Shown: in pieces, positions 1 to 12,700 of the stretch
How the letters are laid out: every line of letters begins with the position of its first letter
How positions within the stretch are numbered: the first letter of the stretch is position 1
NCBI RefSeq assembly: GCF_932294415.1
Contig: NC_065539.1
Location: 33,172,001-33,236,000, forward strand
Source: Quercus robur
Lineage: Eukaryota; Streptophyta; Magnoliopsida; Fagales; Fagaceae
Length of the DNA stretch: 64,000 nucleotides
Direction: 5' to 3'
Made by a program: the position numbers and the translations under genes
The notes under the pieces: model-generated
What the model was told of the DNA's origin: nothing
The model's input: only the letters and a program-made list of their open reading frames with translations
Database searches by the model: none

Positions 1-574
1 CAACTTGAGTTGAAAAAAAAAAATGTAATTAATGAGTCAATACACAATTTGGTTCAACAAATTAGTATAACCCTAGCCACATCAAATTCAAAGAATAATG
101 ATAAACCAAATGATGGGTCAAATCCAATATTCAGCTGTATTTGAGGATTTCAAATACCTAATGTTAATCAAAACCTGAAATCATCAAATGCTTAATGTTT
201 CCTATGTTTGATTGACATCTATATTCTAATACTGAAAGGTAACACTGGTGAAACATCTAGAAAAGCCAAAAGATATGATGATATTTAACATCTGAATATG
301 TAGCATGCCACAGAGAAAATGAATATGTGCTTATGTGAATAGGTTAATAACCAGAGAGCAAAATGAAAGAGGATGAATGCCCATTGTTAATTACTACTAC
401 AATAGAAAGAGTTCCGAACAGTTGCATACACACCCATGGTAAGCATAGTTTCTGCCAATAAAAAAAAAAAAAAAAAGTGCAACAGGTACATAAAGAAAAT
501 CTGATTACTACAACACCAAGCCTAAGCAACCCTATCGAGACAATCCCCCTTCCTTCAGAAAAGAAACTGAGGGT
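1..574. other. Non-coding stretch at window edge
   Basis: AT-rich sequence with an A-run near 461-475. No open frame here resembles a known protein and no terminal repeats are visible. It may be the 3' flank of the SANT-like pseudogene that follows on the minus strand. Confidence 0.5.
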
Positions 575-1602
575 TCATTTGGTACTGCATCTCTAATCAC
601 TTCAGTTGGATCTCCTTTTGATGACGTTGTGTTGCAAACATGTTCCTAGCCTCTTCGTTCCCATGAAGAAGTAGGTGCTGAACATATGAAGGCAATCACC
701 TGATTGCACCCCAGAAAGAGTCAACACCATATCCATAACTGCTTAAACCTCAGCAGCTGCTGTGGAAGCAAATGGTGTATGAGTACTTACACTTCTACTT
801 TCAACAATAACATATAAGACGTTCTTCAAAGAGTTGGACATCTCTTGCACAATTGAACGCTTTTTTCTTGGTTTCTTGCAAATTCCTCTGAAAAGGTGGA
901 CACCGCTTGTTAAGCCTTTCCCCTTATTCATTGCCAGTCCTACGCTCGACAATGATGGGCCTTTAACCTCCATTGGGTCAACACTTGCAGAGGGTTGACA
1001 TTGGGGGTCAACAAATTCTTTGCTATCAGTGGAGTCCCCAGACCCTTCGATGCATTCCTTTGGTATTTCACCACTCATGCAGAATGCATTTTTCTCTGTT
1101 GTAACCGTGCCTTTAAACATGATTTCCATAGACCCAACATTCGGCTAACCTTTGTTTTTAAAGGTTGATGCCTTGGGACATGCCTACATGTGTAGAACTA
1201 GTAGTTAGAACACAATATAGCTGTAGACAGTTGAGTTTTTCACAATTATGTAAAGTGAACTAACCTCAAGCTTTCAGGTCCACCACTCATCACTGGCTCA
1301 ATCTTCCCAGTTACAGGATCATAACCCAACCCAGTCTCATGCTTAAAAACCTCCTTCTAAGTCTTCCACTATTTTCTCAGATGATTCCATTTGTTTTTAA
1401 ACTGCATGTGAGTCACCACTTTTCCCATTTCACTCAACTATTTAATCACTACATCAACCCCTTCCTTTCTCAAATATCCTTGACTCCTCTTGTCGTCTAG
1501 GACCTAAGCATCACATAAATCACAAAAAACTTTTAGTTCCGTTGGATCTTTTCACCCAGTTCTCACTTCATTACCAATGTCCTTTGATTTCCCCTTACCC
1601 AT
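575..1602 (-). pseudogene. Myb/SANT-like DNA-binding protein pseudogene
   Basis: Read on the minus strand, the ATG at 1602 opens a Myb/SANT-like domain of the kind found in plant L10-interacting MYB-domain proteins and in the partner protein of PIF/Harbinger transposases. Recognisable blocks are ELKVFCDLC, QFKNKWNHL and ETGLGYDPVTGKIEP. The domain is interrupted by several in-frame stops, including ones where tryptophans are expected. A plausible donor follows the domain near 1265. A second exon (about 1185-575) carries a basic KKPRKKRS patch and an open stretch 743-1129, then the degraded C-terminal part (AVMDMVL, GVQSGD). Several stops and at least one frame change show it is dead. Family assignment is from motif recognition only. 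Confidence 0.65.
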
Positions 1603-2257
1603 TTTTGCTACAACGGAATTCTATACTCATTGAGGCATTTTGACAAACAGTTCGTATGCATATCATAATCGGTTATACATGCCCACATGAAAAATGCAAA
1701 TTAAACTCACATAGTCCAAATACAACATAGGCAAGAAGAGAAACCCACATATTAGTGTCATGAAAAACACAAAAACCACACACAAACATTGAACACAAAA
1801 ACCTCAAATTAATTTCATGGAAAACACAAAAATCACACACCAACAAATCAGAGAGTATGAGAAGTTAAACACGACTTATAGATAAATGCAGAGACCCACA
1901 GTGGCGGCAATGATGTCCTAAGCAGAGAGAAGGTAGGCTCGAGCGAAGGAAGAACAGAGGGTGGGTTCGTTTGTTACTGTGTTTCCTCTGTTTTGATGGT
2001 TTTTTGGAGTGTGGTGGGTAGGTGCAATTCATTTTAGAAGAGGATGGAGCATTTACGTGTATTGATTCCATCTCTGGCACATCAGTCTTCTCAAAATCAG
2101 AATGACATAGAACTGAGGAATTAGCTGTTGGAGACGAGTTGTTTGCATCGTGTTGTTGATCCTTTGCTTCTATGTGTGTTTCATGGGTGATAATCATATA
2201 GGTGTAATACCAAAACGGTGCGTTCATATGTGGGTCATGAGAACAGTACACGGACTA
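1603..2257. other. Upstream region of SANT-like pseudogene, unassigned
   Basis: Contains an open minus-strand frame at 1865-2251 (128 codons, Ser/His-rich, no recognisable domain). It also has two near-identical runs rich in aaaacacaaaaaycacacac around 1745-1840. The frame could be leader sequence of the SANT-like gene or chance; I do not call it a gene. Confidence 0.35.
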
Positions 2258-2395
2258 AAGAATTATTGAAACGATGCGTTAAGGAAAAAATAGCTATGCG
2301 TTTTGGGCATTTTTGTTCCAGCTACTATAGCTGTAGGTCCCACGGACTGAAAACGTGAAATGTTGGAAACGCTTTATCCAAACATTACCTAAAAC
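2258..2395. mobile_element. hAT-like MITE remnant
   Basis: On the minus strand this reads as the common plant hAT-type MITE: a TGTTTGGATAAAGCG end, then the core words ACGTTTTCAGTC and CCGTGGGACC. The same words occur in the MITEs near 15.5 kb and 44.9 kb. Ends and target duplication are not clear. Confidence 0.45.
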
Positions 2396-2413
2396 ACACA
2401 GCTCTAATTGCTC

Positions 2414-2463
<50 letters not shown>

Positions 2464-2482
2464 CACACACACGCACACAACT

Positions 2483-2680
2483 CTAAGCGTCACTGAGATG
2501 CCATGCCAGCAACATTTCTCTGTGCCTCTTGAAAGAGACTAACATTTATGGTTTCACCATGGTCAGGAATGTTTTCTGTGATTATAGGAACTTCCTTTAA
2601 ATTTTCCTTGCATATATATAGGCAAGGTAATGCATGGCCAGTTTGCAAATTCTACAAATGCTATGTTTACTTAGTAGTGG
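2483..2680 (-). pseudogene. Tau GST exon-2 fragment
   Basis: The minus strand matches the C-terminal end of GST exon 2, from the 'EVPxIxEN' region to the stop (tcactgaga at about 2489-2497). The closest visible relative is the pseudogene at 6442-7394, with which it also shares the flanking word ctctaagcgtcactgagatg. It has internal gaps and a small tandem insertion (cagcaacat), and lacks exon 1. It is too short and broken to be functional. Confidence 0.7.
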
Positions 2681-4900
<2,220 letters not shown>

Positions 4901-5237
4901 AAGATATTTGATATGCGAGTAAATTATGTTTGTATTGATCAGCATAGTTTATGGTTTGGTCATAAGTGTGCATTTTTTGTTACCTACCTTTTATTTAATT
5001 TTTTAAGATTGTATTATGTTATTATGAGTTGAATAATTAGGTAAGGATATGATAGATGGATAAGTTAGCATTAAGAATAAAGATTAGGTTTCATTTAGAC
5101 TTAATTTATTTATTTTTTTTTTTTTGGTTGTTGTTGTTGAGAAACAAACACACACACAAAAGAGAGAGAGAGATTTTAACACAAAAACATATCACAACTC
5201 CACTAAAAAACTATGGTAAAGCAAGTTGAAAATATTA

Positions 5238-6331
5238 TCTATATATACTATAAAACCGAAACTTTTGACTTTCTGTTGTCTTCATAATATATTGACACTT
5301 AAATCTGCGTTAATATATAGTGTTGTACAACTTGCATTAATGTTTTGACAATTAAATTTTTTTAAAAAAAAATAATTTCTATTATTTTATATGTGTCACT
5401 CACTACAGACTAGAGTGTGTTTCAAAACAAAAGAAAGACTAAAAACTGTGTAATGTTTTGATAAGTGTGTATATTGTTGTACAACTTGCGTTAATGTTTT
5501 GACAATTTGAATTTTCTTTTTCTTTTTTTATAAAAAAAAAATTCTATTATTTTATGTGTCACTCACTAGAGACTAGAGTGTGTTTTATTATTATTATTAT
5601 TATTTTTTGCTAAATCTAGAGACTAGAGTGTGTATGATATTTTGTTTACAGCTTGCAATCTTTAAATTTTGTAAAATTTAATTAAGCACAGTACAATCAT
5701 ATGTTTATTTTTTGGTTTCTCATGGTGTATATTGGCATTTGCTCTTGACATGATATGCTTTACTTCATACATTGTATAGGTACTGAAAATGGGAGTTCAT
5801 CCAAAAAAAAAAAAATAAAGAGTACTGAAAATGGGCTTTCAAGCTTTCATCTTTTCCTTTGTGGGGGTGGCTGCTAGCCTGCTAGGACATATGCCAAATA
5901 AACATGTATGTCATCCACTTGATGACCACACAAAAGTTTCCATGTAGATCTCTTTGCATTCTTGAAATTTTTTACTCCAACATGATTATACAAGAACAAA
6001 TTTTATGGTCACAAAATTTCACTTTGACTTGAGGTTAAAAAATCTGTGGCTAAGGTGTTGTAAGTTACGAAAAATTTGCCAATAATTGTCAGGGTTTATT
6101 CATAAATTCCATATGACAATGCCCCAATAATATATAACTATTACAAATTCTGGTATAGTATTCCATTGAAGGTTGAAGATAGCACAATATTGACCATATA
6201 TGATAATTTCATATAATGGTAATCTCTCAGACTATCACACAACAAAAAAAAACATAAAAATTTAATATAATTTTTTTAAAAAAATCTCATTCTCAATAGC
6301 TTTTCTGTGTATACACGGGGTTAATCACTAG
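5238..6331 (+). mobile_element. Non-autonomous Helitron
   Basis: The 5' end is TCTATATATACTATAAAACC, directly after an A. The 3' end is CACTAG followed by T, so the element sits in an A/T target as Helitrons do. A near-perfect hairpin around GTGTATACAC (6307-6316) lies about ten bases before the terminal CTAG. No Rep/helicase coding is present. An internal direct repeat (about 5310-5420 and 5470-5585) shares gttgtacaacttgc, gttaatgttttgacaatt and ctagagtgtgtt. Length is about 1.09 kb. Confidence 0.75.
5310..5585 (+). repeat. Internal direct repeat in Helitron
   Basis: Two copies of about 110 bp, spaced about 160 bp apart, each running from 'gttgtacaacttgc' through 'attttatrtgtcactcacta' to 'gactagagtgtg'. 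They differ mainly in the length of the A/T runs. Confidence 0.7.
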
Positions 6332-6441
6332 TTATTAGGAAAACCAAAACTGAAAAAAAATAAATAAATAAATAAAAAACCCACACAGAAGAGAAGCTTA
6401 AAACTTAAGAGTTAAAACACATTTGAAGTCATCTCTAAGCG

Positions 6442-7394
6442 TCACTGAGATGCCATCAACATTTCTCTGCGCCGCTTGAAATAGACTAACATTTCACCAT
6501 GATCAGGAAGGTTTTCTTTGATTACAGGAACTTCCTTTAAATTCTTTTTCCATGCATGCAAGCGAGTGAATGCATGGGCATCGAGCAATTTCACTCCAAC
6601 TATTTCTTCAATGAATCCCAACCAGTAAGCAAATTCTACAAAGGCTATGTCTACTATACCAATTTTGTCTCCGCCAAGAATTTCTTCTCACCTAGGCCAC
6701 GTTCTCCCACAATTTTCACAATTTCCAAGCTCTCCTTAAGGGCCTTCTCTTGCTCCTCACCACTGGATCGGAATAATAACCAAAATGGAGAATCCTATCA
6801 AATTTTAAAAAGTAATCAGTACCAAGTTGGTTTAATTTTTATGAAACTCGATTTCGTTTTTCTTGGGTAATGCCTTATAATTTTTTCAGTTTATCTTTCT
6901 AATTAATTACACACATCTCCATTTTTAAGCTTGCCAAATTAATGGTTGCAACACCCAGTATTACTCAGAAAATATAAATTTGTCATTCTCTAAATTAATT
7001 ATTGAAGATCAAACATGCAACAAAGATTAATATCTGTGTGCATACATACACACAAAAGATAGTGAAAAACACATAGGTACCTTGTCTGTGTTGTCATCAG
7101 CAAATTTAACCCAAAACCAAGCCATGGCTCTCTCATAAGGGTTATTGGGGCAGCAATGGATTCTGTGGCCATGGCTGTTCAATATATTCAACGATAATCA
7201 TGGACTCGCAAATTGGTTTGCCACCGTGAACAAGGGACTTTCTTGTGCACAGGATTGTACTGTAGAAGCAGAGGACCTTTGTTAAAAAGATCTTCTTCAA
7301 TGTATTCATATGATATTCCCTTTAGTTTCAGAGCCCATATCACTCTATAAACATATGGACTACTCCATCTTCCATGTAGCTTCACCTCAGCCAT
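6442..7394 (-). pseudogene. Tau GST pseudogene, minus strand
   Basis: Exon 1 runs from the ATG at 7394 to the donor after 7081. It begins [18 protein letters not shown], so the catalytic-serine motif is kept. A 5-nt loss just before the 'IPVLVH' motif shifts the frame and ends the reading at about 68 residues. Exon 2 runs 6794-6442 after a gatag acceptor. It has a single-base loss in the FFGG(D/E) motif and an in-frame stop where the aligned gene reads 'VDIAF'. Gene length, intron position and the terminal 'MASQ*' match the intact copies, so it is a recently dead full-length GSTU. It faces the intact gene at 8701, head to head. Confidence 0.88.
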
Positions 7395-7478
7395 ACTTGA
7401 GAGAGCAATGTGAGAGAGCTTAATTACCTAACAGACTCAACTTATAGTGGCTCTATTGCTCATGAGGTGCTCCACCTA

Positions 7479-8269
7479 GGGCTGTAAACGAGCCAAGCTT
7501 TGCCGAGTAGTGTGTGTTTGAGCTTGGCTCGTCAATAAAAATCAAATGCTCAAGCTTGGCTTGAGCTAGAGACATGCCTAAAAACAATGTTTGAACTCAA
7601 GCTTGTGAGAATGCCAAGAAGCTTGAGCTTAATACCAAACTCAAACTCGAGCTCAAGTCAAGCTTTTTAGCTTGGGATCCAAAAAAATTGCATCATTAAA
7701 TGCTTATATCACCAAAAATCAAGTAAACAAATATATATATATATATATATATTTATATAATACACTAATTTTATCATGCTTCTAACACCTGTGATTAGAA
7801 TTTGTTCAAATTACAACTTTACATAATTAAATTCATCCATCATCATTGTCTATAGTTTGAGTAATTGTTCAAAATACAATTTTTACATCCACATTTGTTA
7901 TTCGTACAACTATAATCTTCACAAATCTAAATAAATTAACATTCCAAAAAAAAAAAAACATATATATATATATATATATATATGAATAAACAAGTTATAA
8001 ATTAACATTCCAAAACATATGTGTAATGTCATAATAATAAGTTTATTTAGTAAATATATATCAAGCTATAAACGAGCTTAACCTCAACCTGTTTTGTATC
8101 GAGTTCTATTATTCATGAACAATTTTTTTTGCTTGAGCTCAGCATGTTTATCAAACAAGCCTAAAACTAAGGCTCAAGTTTGGCTTATTTGTAAACAAAC
8201 GAACATGAACGAGTTTTTTATCGAGCTGAGCCCGAGTTATTCATGAATGGTTTGGTTCGTTTACATCCC
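7479..8269. mobile_element. MITE with TA target (GGG-TGTAAACGAGC ends)
   Basis: The ends are inverted: GGGCTGTAAACGAGCC at the left and the complement of GGGATGTAAACGAACC at the right. TA is on both sides (7477-7478, 8270-8271). The arms are rich in gagctyaagctt words and the middle in AT repeats (7729-7752, 7963-7982). There is no coding capacity. It lies in the shared promoter interval between the minus-strand pseudogene and the 8701 gene. The TA target suggests a Tc1/mariner-like origin, but the superfamily is uncertain. Confidence 0.6.
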
Positions 8270-8369
8270 TAGTACTTCCACCCGATTTTGCTTGGGTAGT
8301 AAGCTTTTAGTGGATCAATTACAAAAATTTAGAAAAAAAAAAAAATCGATTAAAAAATTAATTAGTCCT

Positions 8370-8700
8370 CATTGTCAACACAGACTGTTGACTTGTTCAA
8401 TGCAATTGGCGTCATTCATGATCATAATGCATTTTAGTCAATTGGATGCCCCATACTTCGACAAAGAAGGGCCTTTGTCAAATTTAATTGATTGAGATGC
8501 ATCACGAATTACGGAGATTGCATTGAATAGCTTATGCTTATTGCCCAAGCATATGAAGACTAATGAATTTTTTAATGGAGATTGTAATTGTTTAATCATG
8601 CCAAAGGTTAGGCTTGTTGCACAAGCAAGATGTGGACGACATTGGCCACTATAAAATTGACTTGGTTGGGTAATCAAGCTCTCACATTGCACTCTCAAAC
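8370..8700 (+). promoter_or_regulatory. Promoter module of GST 8701 (TATA at 8650-8656)
   Basis: TATAAAA lies 51 nt upstream of the ATG and is followed at once by TTGACTT, a WRKY W-box core. The block from about 8370 has collinear copies at 10770-11080 and 29440-29877. They share 'ttgttcaatgcaat', 'gacaaagaagggcctttgt' and 'ttgtaattgtttaatcatgcc'. Similarity reaching about 330 bp upstream shows the promoter was duplicated with the gene. Confidence 0.65.
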
Positions 8701-9879
8701 ATGGCTGAGGTGAAGCTACATGGAACATGGTATAGTCCATTTCTTTACAGAGTGATATGGGCTTTGAAACTAAAGGGTATATCATATGAATACATTGAAG
8801 AAGATCTGTCCAACAAAAGTCCTCTGCTTCTGCAGTATAGTCCTGTGCACAAGAAAATCCCAGTACTTGTTCACAGTGGAAAACCAATTTGCGAGTCCAT
8901 GATAATCATTGAATATATTGAAGAGAAATGGCCACAGACTCCCTTGCTGCCAAGTGACCCTTATGAGAGAGCCAAGGCTCGATTTTGGGTTAAATTTTTT
9001 GAAGAAAAGGTATGAACTGTTTTTTCACCTTTTGTTTTGCATTTCATTCTCCTCTGTTTCATGTATTGGGTTTTTTATTTTGTTTTTTATAGTATACTAT
9101 ATTTATATTCCGAGTGTTACCGTTTGCTGCATACGTAGTGAGCTGAAATATGCTTATGCTGAAATGCATAGTGTCAATATGGTTACTTAATTTCTTGTTT
9201 GTCCTTGTTTGCACATTTTCTTGTTATACTATTATATATTATATTCTCATTTGTCCCTCAAAATGTTTTGGTTTTCACGAAAGAATTAGTACCAATTTCT
9301 AAAACAAAAGTGGGTATCTTGTTCCCATTTTTAATGTCCATCATCTGTAAACACTAAAAAGGATAATATATATTAAATAGGAGTCTCATACATGCGACTG
9401 ATTCCCGGTGCATAAAATAATTGTCCCTTAAAAATTCACATTATTACCTAAGAAATAATCAAACCAAGTTTCATTTAATTAAAACAACTTAACATTGATC
9501 ATTACATCTTAAATTTTAATAGGCTCCTGCAATTTGGCCACTATACCGATCCACTGGCGAGGAAAAAAAGAAGGCCCTGAAGGACAGTTTGGAAATGCTG
9601 AAAATTGTGGAAGAGCAGGGTCTAGGTGAGAAGAAATTTTTCGGTGGAGAGAGCATTGGTATTGTGGACATAGCATTTGGAGCGATTGCTCACTGGTTTG
9701 GAGTCTTTGAAGATGTAGTTGAAGTGAAAGTGCTTGAGGCCCATGCATTTCCTCGCTTGCATGCATGGAAAGAGAATTTTGAGGAAGTTCCTGTAATCAA
9801 AGAAAATCTTCCTGATCGTGATAAAATGTTAGACCATTTCAAGAAGAGGCGTATGGAAATTTTGTCTGCATCTCAGTGA
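8701..9879 (+). CDS. Tau-class glutathione S-transferase
   Basis: Two exons, 8701-9009 and 9523-9879, with a gt donor at 9010 and an atag acceptor. The product is 221 residues, normal for tau GSTs (about 220-230). The N-terminal thioredoxin fold carries W-x-SPF with the probable catalytic Ser12, KKIPVLV (51-57) and the glutathione-contacting Glu-Ser pair (CESMII, 65-66). The C-terminal helical domain has [15 protein letters not shown] and [24 protein letters not shown]. The family conjugates glutathione to electrophiles or acts as a peroxidase or carrier in the cytosol; the substrate cannot be told. The start is supported by the TATA box 51 nt upstream and by the same start in the paralogues. 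No defect seen. Confidence 0.95.
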
Positions 9880-10145
9880 AACTTTAGATCAAATGTGTTT
9901 TGGCCCCTCTTGTCTTTGTCATTAAAGTTTAAAGCTTATTTGATATGGAAGTGTATTATGTTTGTATTGATCAGCCTCTTTTATGGTTAGGTGTGTGTCT
10001 GTACTGTTATTTGGAACAATAAAGATTGAGAGGTTTTTTTGTTTTTAATCAATAAAGAGAGGCTGTTGGTTGTTTACATTTTTATAGTTGTCGTTAACTT
10101 ATTCTTAAAGAAAATATGAAAATATGTCACTAACAAATCTATGTA
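9880..10145. other. 3' flank of GST 8701
   Basis: Contains the 3' UTR words shared with the split pseudogene (caaatgtgttttggcccc, tgtttgtattgatcagc). No separate gene seen. Confidence 0.6.
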
Positions 10146-10221
10146 GCTTTAGTTTCAGAGCCCATATCACTCTATAAATATATGGACTACTCCATCATCC
10201 TGGTAGCTTTACCTGAGCCAT
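10146..10221 (-). pseudogene. Tau GST exon-1 5' fragment
   Basis: The minus-strand ATG at 10221 opens [23 protein letters not shown]-like sequence that stops matching after about 25 codons. The 75 bp upstream (10222-10297) match the upstream region of the 6442-7394 pseudogene (agtggctc-attgctcat), so this is a decayed second copy of that minus-strand unit. Confidence 0.75.
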
Positions 10222-10300
10222 GCTTGAGCTTGACAGGGCAATGTGAGAGCTTAATTAATTACTTGCCAAACTCAATTTATAGTGGCTCCATTGCTCATTA

Positions 10301-10676
10301 GAGCATCTCCAATGGTGTAGCTAAATGCATAAAAATCTTTATAATAGAGAATGACACCATAAAAATAGTCTCCAATGAACTCTCTATACTCGGAATTTTT
10401 TTTGGCTCATGAACAGTAGCTCATCAAGTCTGATGGGTTATTGTTCATTCTTCAAAAAAAAAAATTTCTTTCTATTATAATAACCAGGTATTGAATAAAA
10501 AAATGTTAGAAGATGTATAATTGTTAAAAAAAGAATAAATAATATTTAAATGAAATAGAGAACGGGATAGAGAATCTGTTGAAAAGTTTATTTGAAAAAG
10601 TGAGTAGCTAAAAGGTAAAAATCACTATTCATTTTTCAAACAGTACAAAAATTTGCCTAATATACTGAAGATGCTC
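10301..10676. mobile_element. Tourist-like MITE (PIF/Harbinger)
   Basis: The ends are GAGCATCTCCA and TGAAGATGCTC, inverted with one mismatch. They are flanked by TTA on both sides (10298-10300 and 10677-10679), the 3-bp target of PIF/Harbinger elements. Length is 376 bp, with no coding. Confidence 0.75.
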
Positions 10677-10707
10677 TTAGTGTGATTAAAAAACATTACT
10701 ACAAGAA

Positions 10708-10716
<9 letters not shown>

Positions 10717-10745
<29 letters not shown>
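10717..10745. repeat. (AT)n microsatellite
   Basis: About 14 AT units following an A-run. Confidence 0.9.
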
Positions 10746-10749
<4 letters not shown>

Positions 10750-10769
10750 TAAATGATTACTTAGTCCTC

Positions 10770-11080
10770 ATTGGTTGAAAAGGTTGTTTAATTGTTCAAT
10801 GCAATCCGCGTCGTTCATGATGCATACCTCTGATCTCAGGCAATTGGGATGCACCAGCTTACTTGCTTGGCCTTCAACGACAAAGAAGGGCCTTTGTCAA
10901 ATCAAATTGATTGAGCTACTAATTAATTTTTTAATCGGGATTGTAATATATTGTTTAATCATGCCAAAGCATATGATTATTGCCAAAGCAGAGTTTGGAC
11001 TACATTAATTAGCCACTATATATAAAATGACTTTGTTCAGTAACCAAGCTAGCTCACGTACACATTGCTCTCTGAAACAT
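10770..11080 (+). promoter_or_regulatory. Orphan GST promoter without its gene
   Basis: Collinear with the promoter modules of the 8701 and 29878 genes. It runs through the 'gacaaagaagggcctttgtcaa' region, 'ttgtttaatcatgccaaagc' and a tatataaaatgactttg TATA/TGAC block to 'ctctctgaaacatg'. The GST coding sequence should begin there but unrelated sequence follows. The gene body appears lost or never copied. Confidence 0.75.
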
Positions 11081-11159
11081 GCTAGCTCACGTAATTGGAG
11101 CATTTTGTTTAATACTGGCTCAAATGGTTAGAAAGTTCTAATTGCATTTGGAGAAATTT

Positions 11160-11197
<38 letters not shown>

Positions 11198-11547
11198 CAA
11201 AAAGCAAAGAATAAGGAAAGGAGCAAGCGCGCAAAGTTATTAGTATCCAAACAGTGCACCAAACTTGGGGTCATGTTGGTTAGACCAATTAATTAATAGA
11301 GATGATCCCTTGAACAGATTTTGGCAATGCAAAGTCAACACTATAAGTTGGATGGAAGAAGATGATCCCAACCAAATAGCCTCTGATCGATGTAGTTCCT
11401 TCATTTTTCAATCTAGTTATTATTTTTATTTCAAAAAATAACCTGCATTATTATTATTATTATTATTTTTAAAAAGTACGCCATAAATAATTTTCATTGT
11501 CGACAGCTAAAATAGTGTCATGTTAATGAATAAAATTATCCAACTAA
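11081..11547. other. Non-coding, with A-run and (ATT)n
   Basis: An A-run of about 32 bases lies at 11166-11197 and an ATT microsatellite at about 11448-11467. No coding frames of note. Confidence 0.6.
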
Positions 11548-11676
11548 AGCATTCCCATCAGCTCATGTAAACTCTTCTAAAATAGAAAAAAGGTGCAAGT
11601 TTTACACATTTTGAGCAAAATAACACCCACATTAGTGGGTGTAAAGTTGTGTATAATTTACACCCGGCTGTGTAAA

Positions 11677-11714
11677 TGAACAGTAACCGTGTATATATAC
11701 ACGGTTACTGTTCA
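11677..11714. repeat. Perfect 38-bp palindrome
   Basis: The left arm tgaacagtaaccgtgtata is followed without spacer by its exact complement. It lies within the Harbinger-like element, near its left end. It would form a hairpin in single strands or RNA. Confidence 0.95.
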
Positions 11715-11971
11715 CCGTGTAAACTATTTTTTTATTTTATTTTCTCTCTCCTCTATCAAACTACTTCTCTTCCCCAACCATTACAACAACCAGCGCGCCA
11801 GAATCAACTGAAAATTAACCAAAATCAACCCAGTATCAACTGAAAATTAACCCAAAATCAACAGAAAATTAACCCAAACACATTTACACAGAAAAATCTA
11901 CATAGAAATACACTTGCTAAAAAAAAAAAAAAACACAGAGAGATCGGAGCTTATCGGAACAATCAGTGCTT

Positions 11972-12233
11972 GACTGGAATGATCGGAGCTCATGGGTCTC
12001 GCTTGATCGGAGCTCGTGGGTATGGGTCTTGCTTGATCGGTGCTTGTGGATCGGAGCTGTCAAGATCGGTGCTTGCCTGATCGGAGCTGTGGATCGGTGC
12101 TTGACTGGAACGATCGGAGCTCGTGGGTCTTGCTTGATCGGAGCTCGTGGGTATGGGTCTTGCCTGATCGGTGCTTGTGGATCGGAGCTGTCGAGATCGG
12201 TGCTTGCCTGATCGGAGCTGTGGATCGGTGCTT
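11972..12233 (+). repeat. GATCGG-rich minisatellite, 131-bp unit x2
   Basis: Two tandem copies (11972-12102 and 12103-12233) differ at only a few sites. Each is built from shorter units of gatcggagct / gatcggtgctt with cgtgggtatgggtctt spacers. It is markedly more GC-rich than its surroundings. Open frames through it are by-products of the repeat. Confidence 0.9.
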
Positions 12234-12700
12234 ATGGCCGAGATGGTGTGGATTAGACCGAGAGGGAGAGTTGATTCAGAAACTAGTTAAATATAACAGG
12301 ACAAGTTGTTCTTGTTGATGGGTATAGAGATGGAGATCGGTGGATTGGAGAGGCGTTGTGGTGCTTGTGATGGCTGTGGTGTTGATGGAGTTCTTGCTTT
12401 GGTGCTTCTGGGCTTTGACCGTGAGAGAAAGAAGAAGAAAGAAGAGGAAGAAAAGAAAGAGGAAACAGCAGAGACAATGAAAGAGAAAGAAAGAAGAAAG
12501 AAAATGAGATATTGGAAAAAGAACGCGTAGGTGAAATAATATTAAAAAAAGAATATAAAAATATTATTTATATAAAATATCTTGTATAATAAATGAACTG
12601 ATGTGGGTATTTTATAAAGATAGATGTGTAAAATAGAAAAAGTAGCTTTTTCCGTGTAAAATAGATGATAAATTTACATGAGCTGGTGTGGATGCTCTAA

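Larger units (their letters stand above)
11548..12697. mobile_element. Non-autonomous PIF/Harbinger-like element
   Basis: Terminal inverted repeats begin AGCATTCCCATCAGCTCATG at the left and the complement of GAGCATCCACACCAGCTCATG at the right. TAA is on both sides (11545-11547 and 12698-12700), a TWA target. Length is about 1150 bp. The interior holds a perfect 38-bp palindrome, a GATCGG-rich minisatellite and purine-rich sequence, but no transposase. Confidence 0.75.

Noticed and set aside
2294-2476. Minus-strand frame with poly-Phe
   Set aside because: Caused by an A/T homopolymer run; no protein-like content.
11966-12318. Open frames rich in DRSSWVW / DRCLWIGA
   Set aside because: They are translations of the GATCGG minisatellite in several frames, with no homology or promoter.
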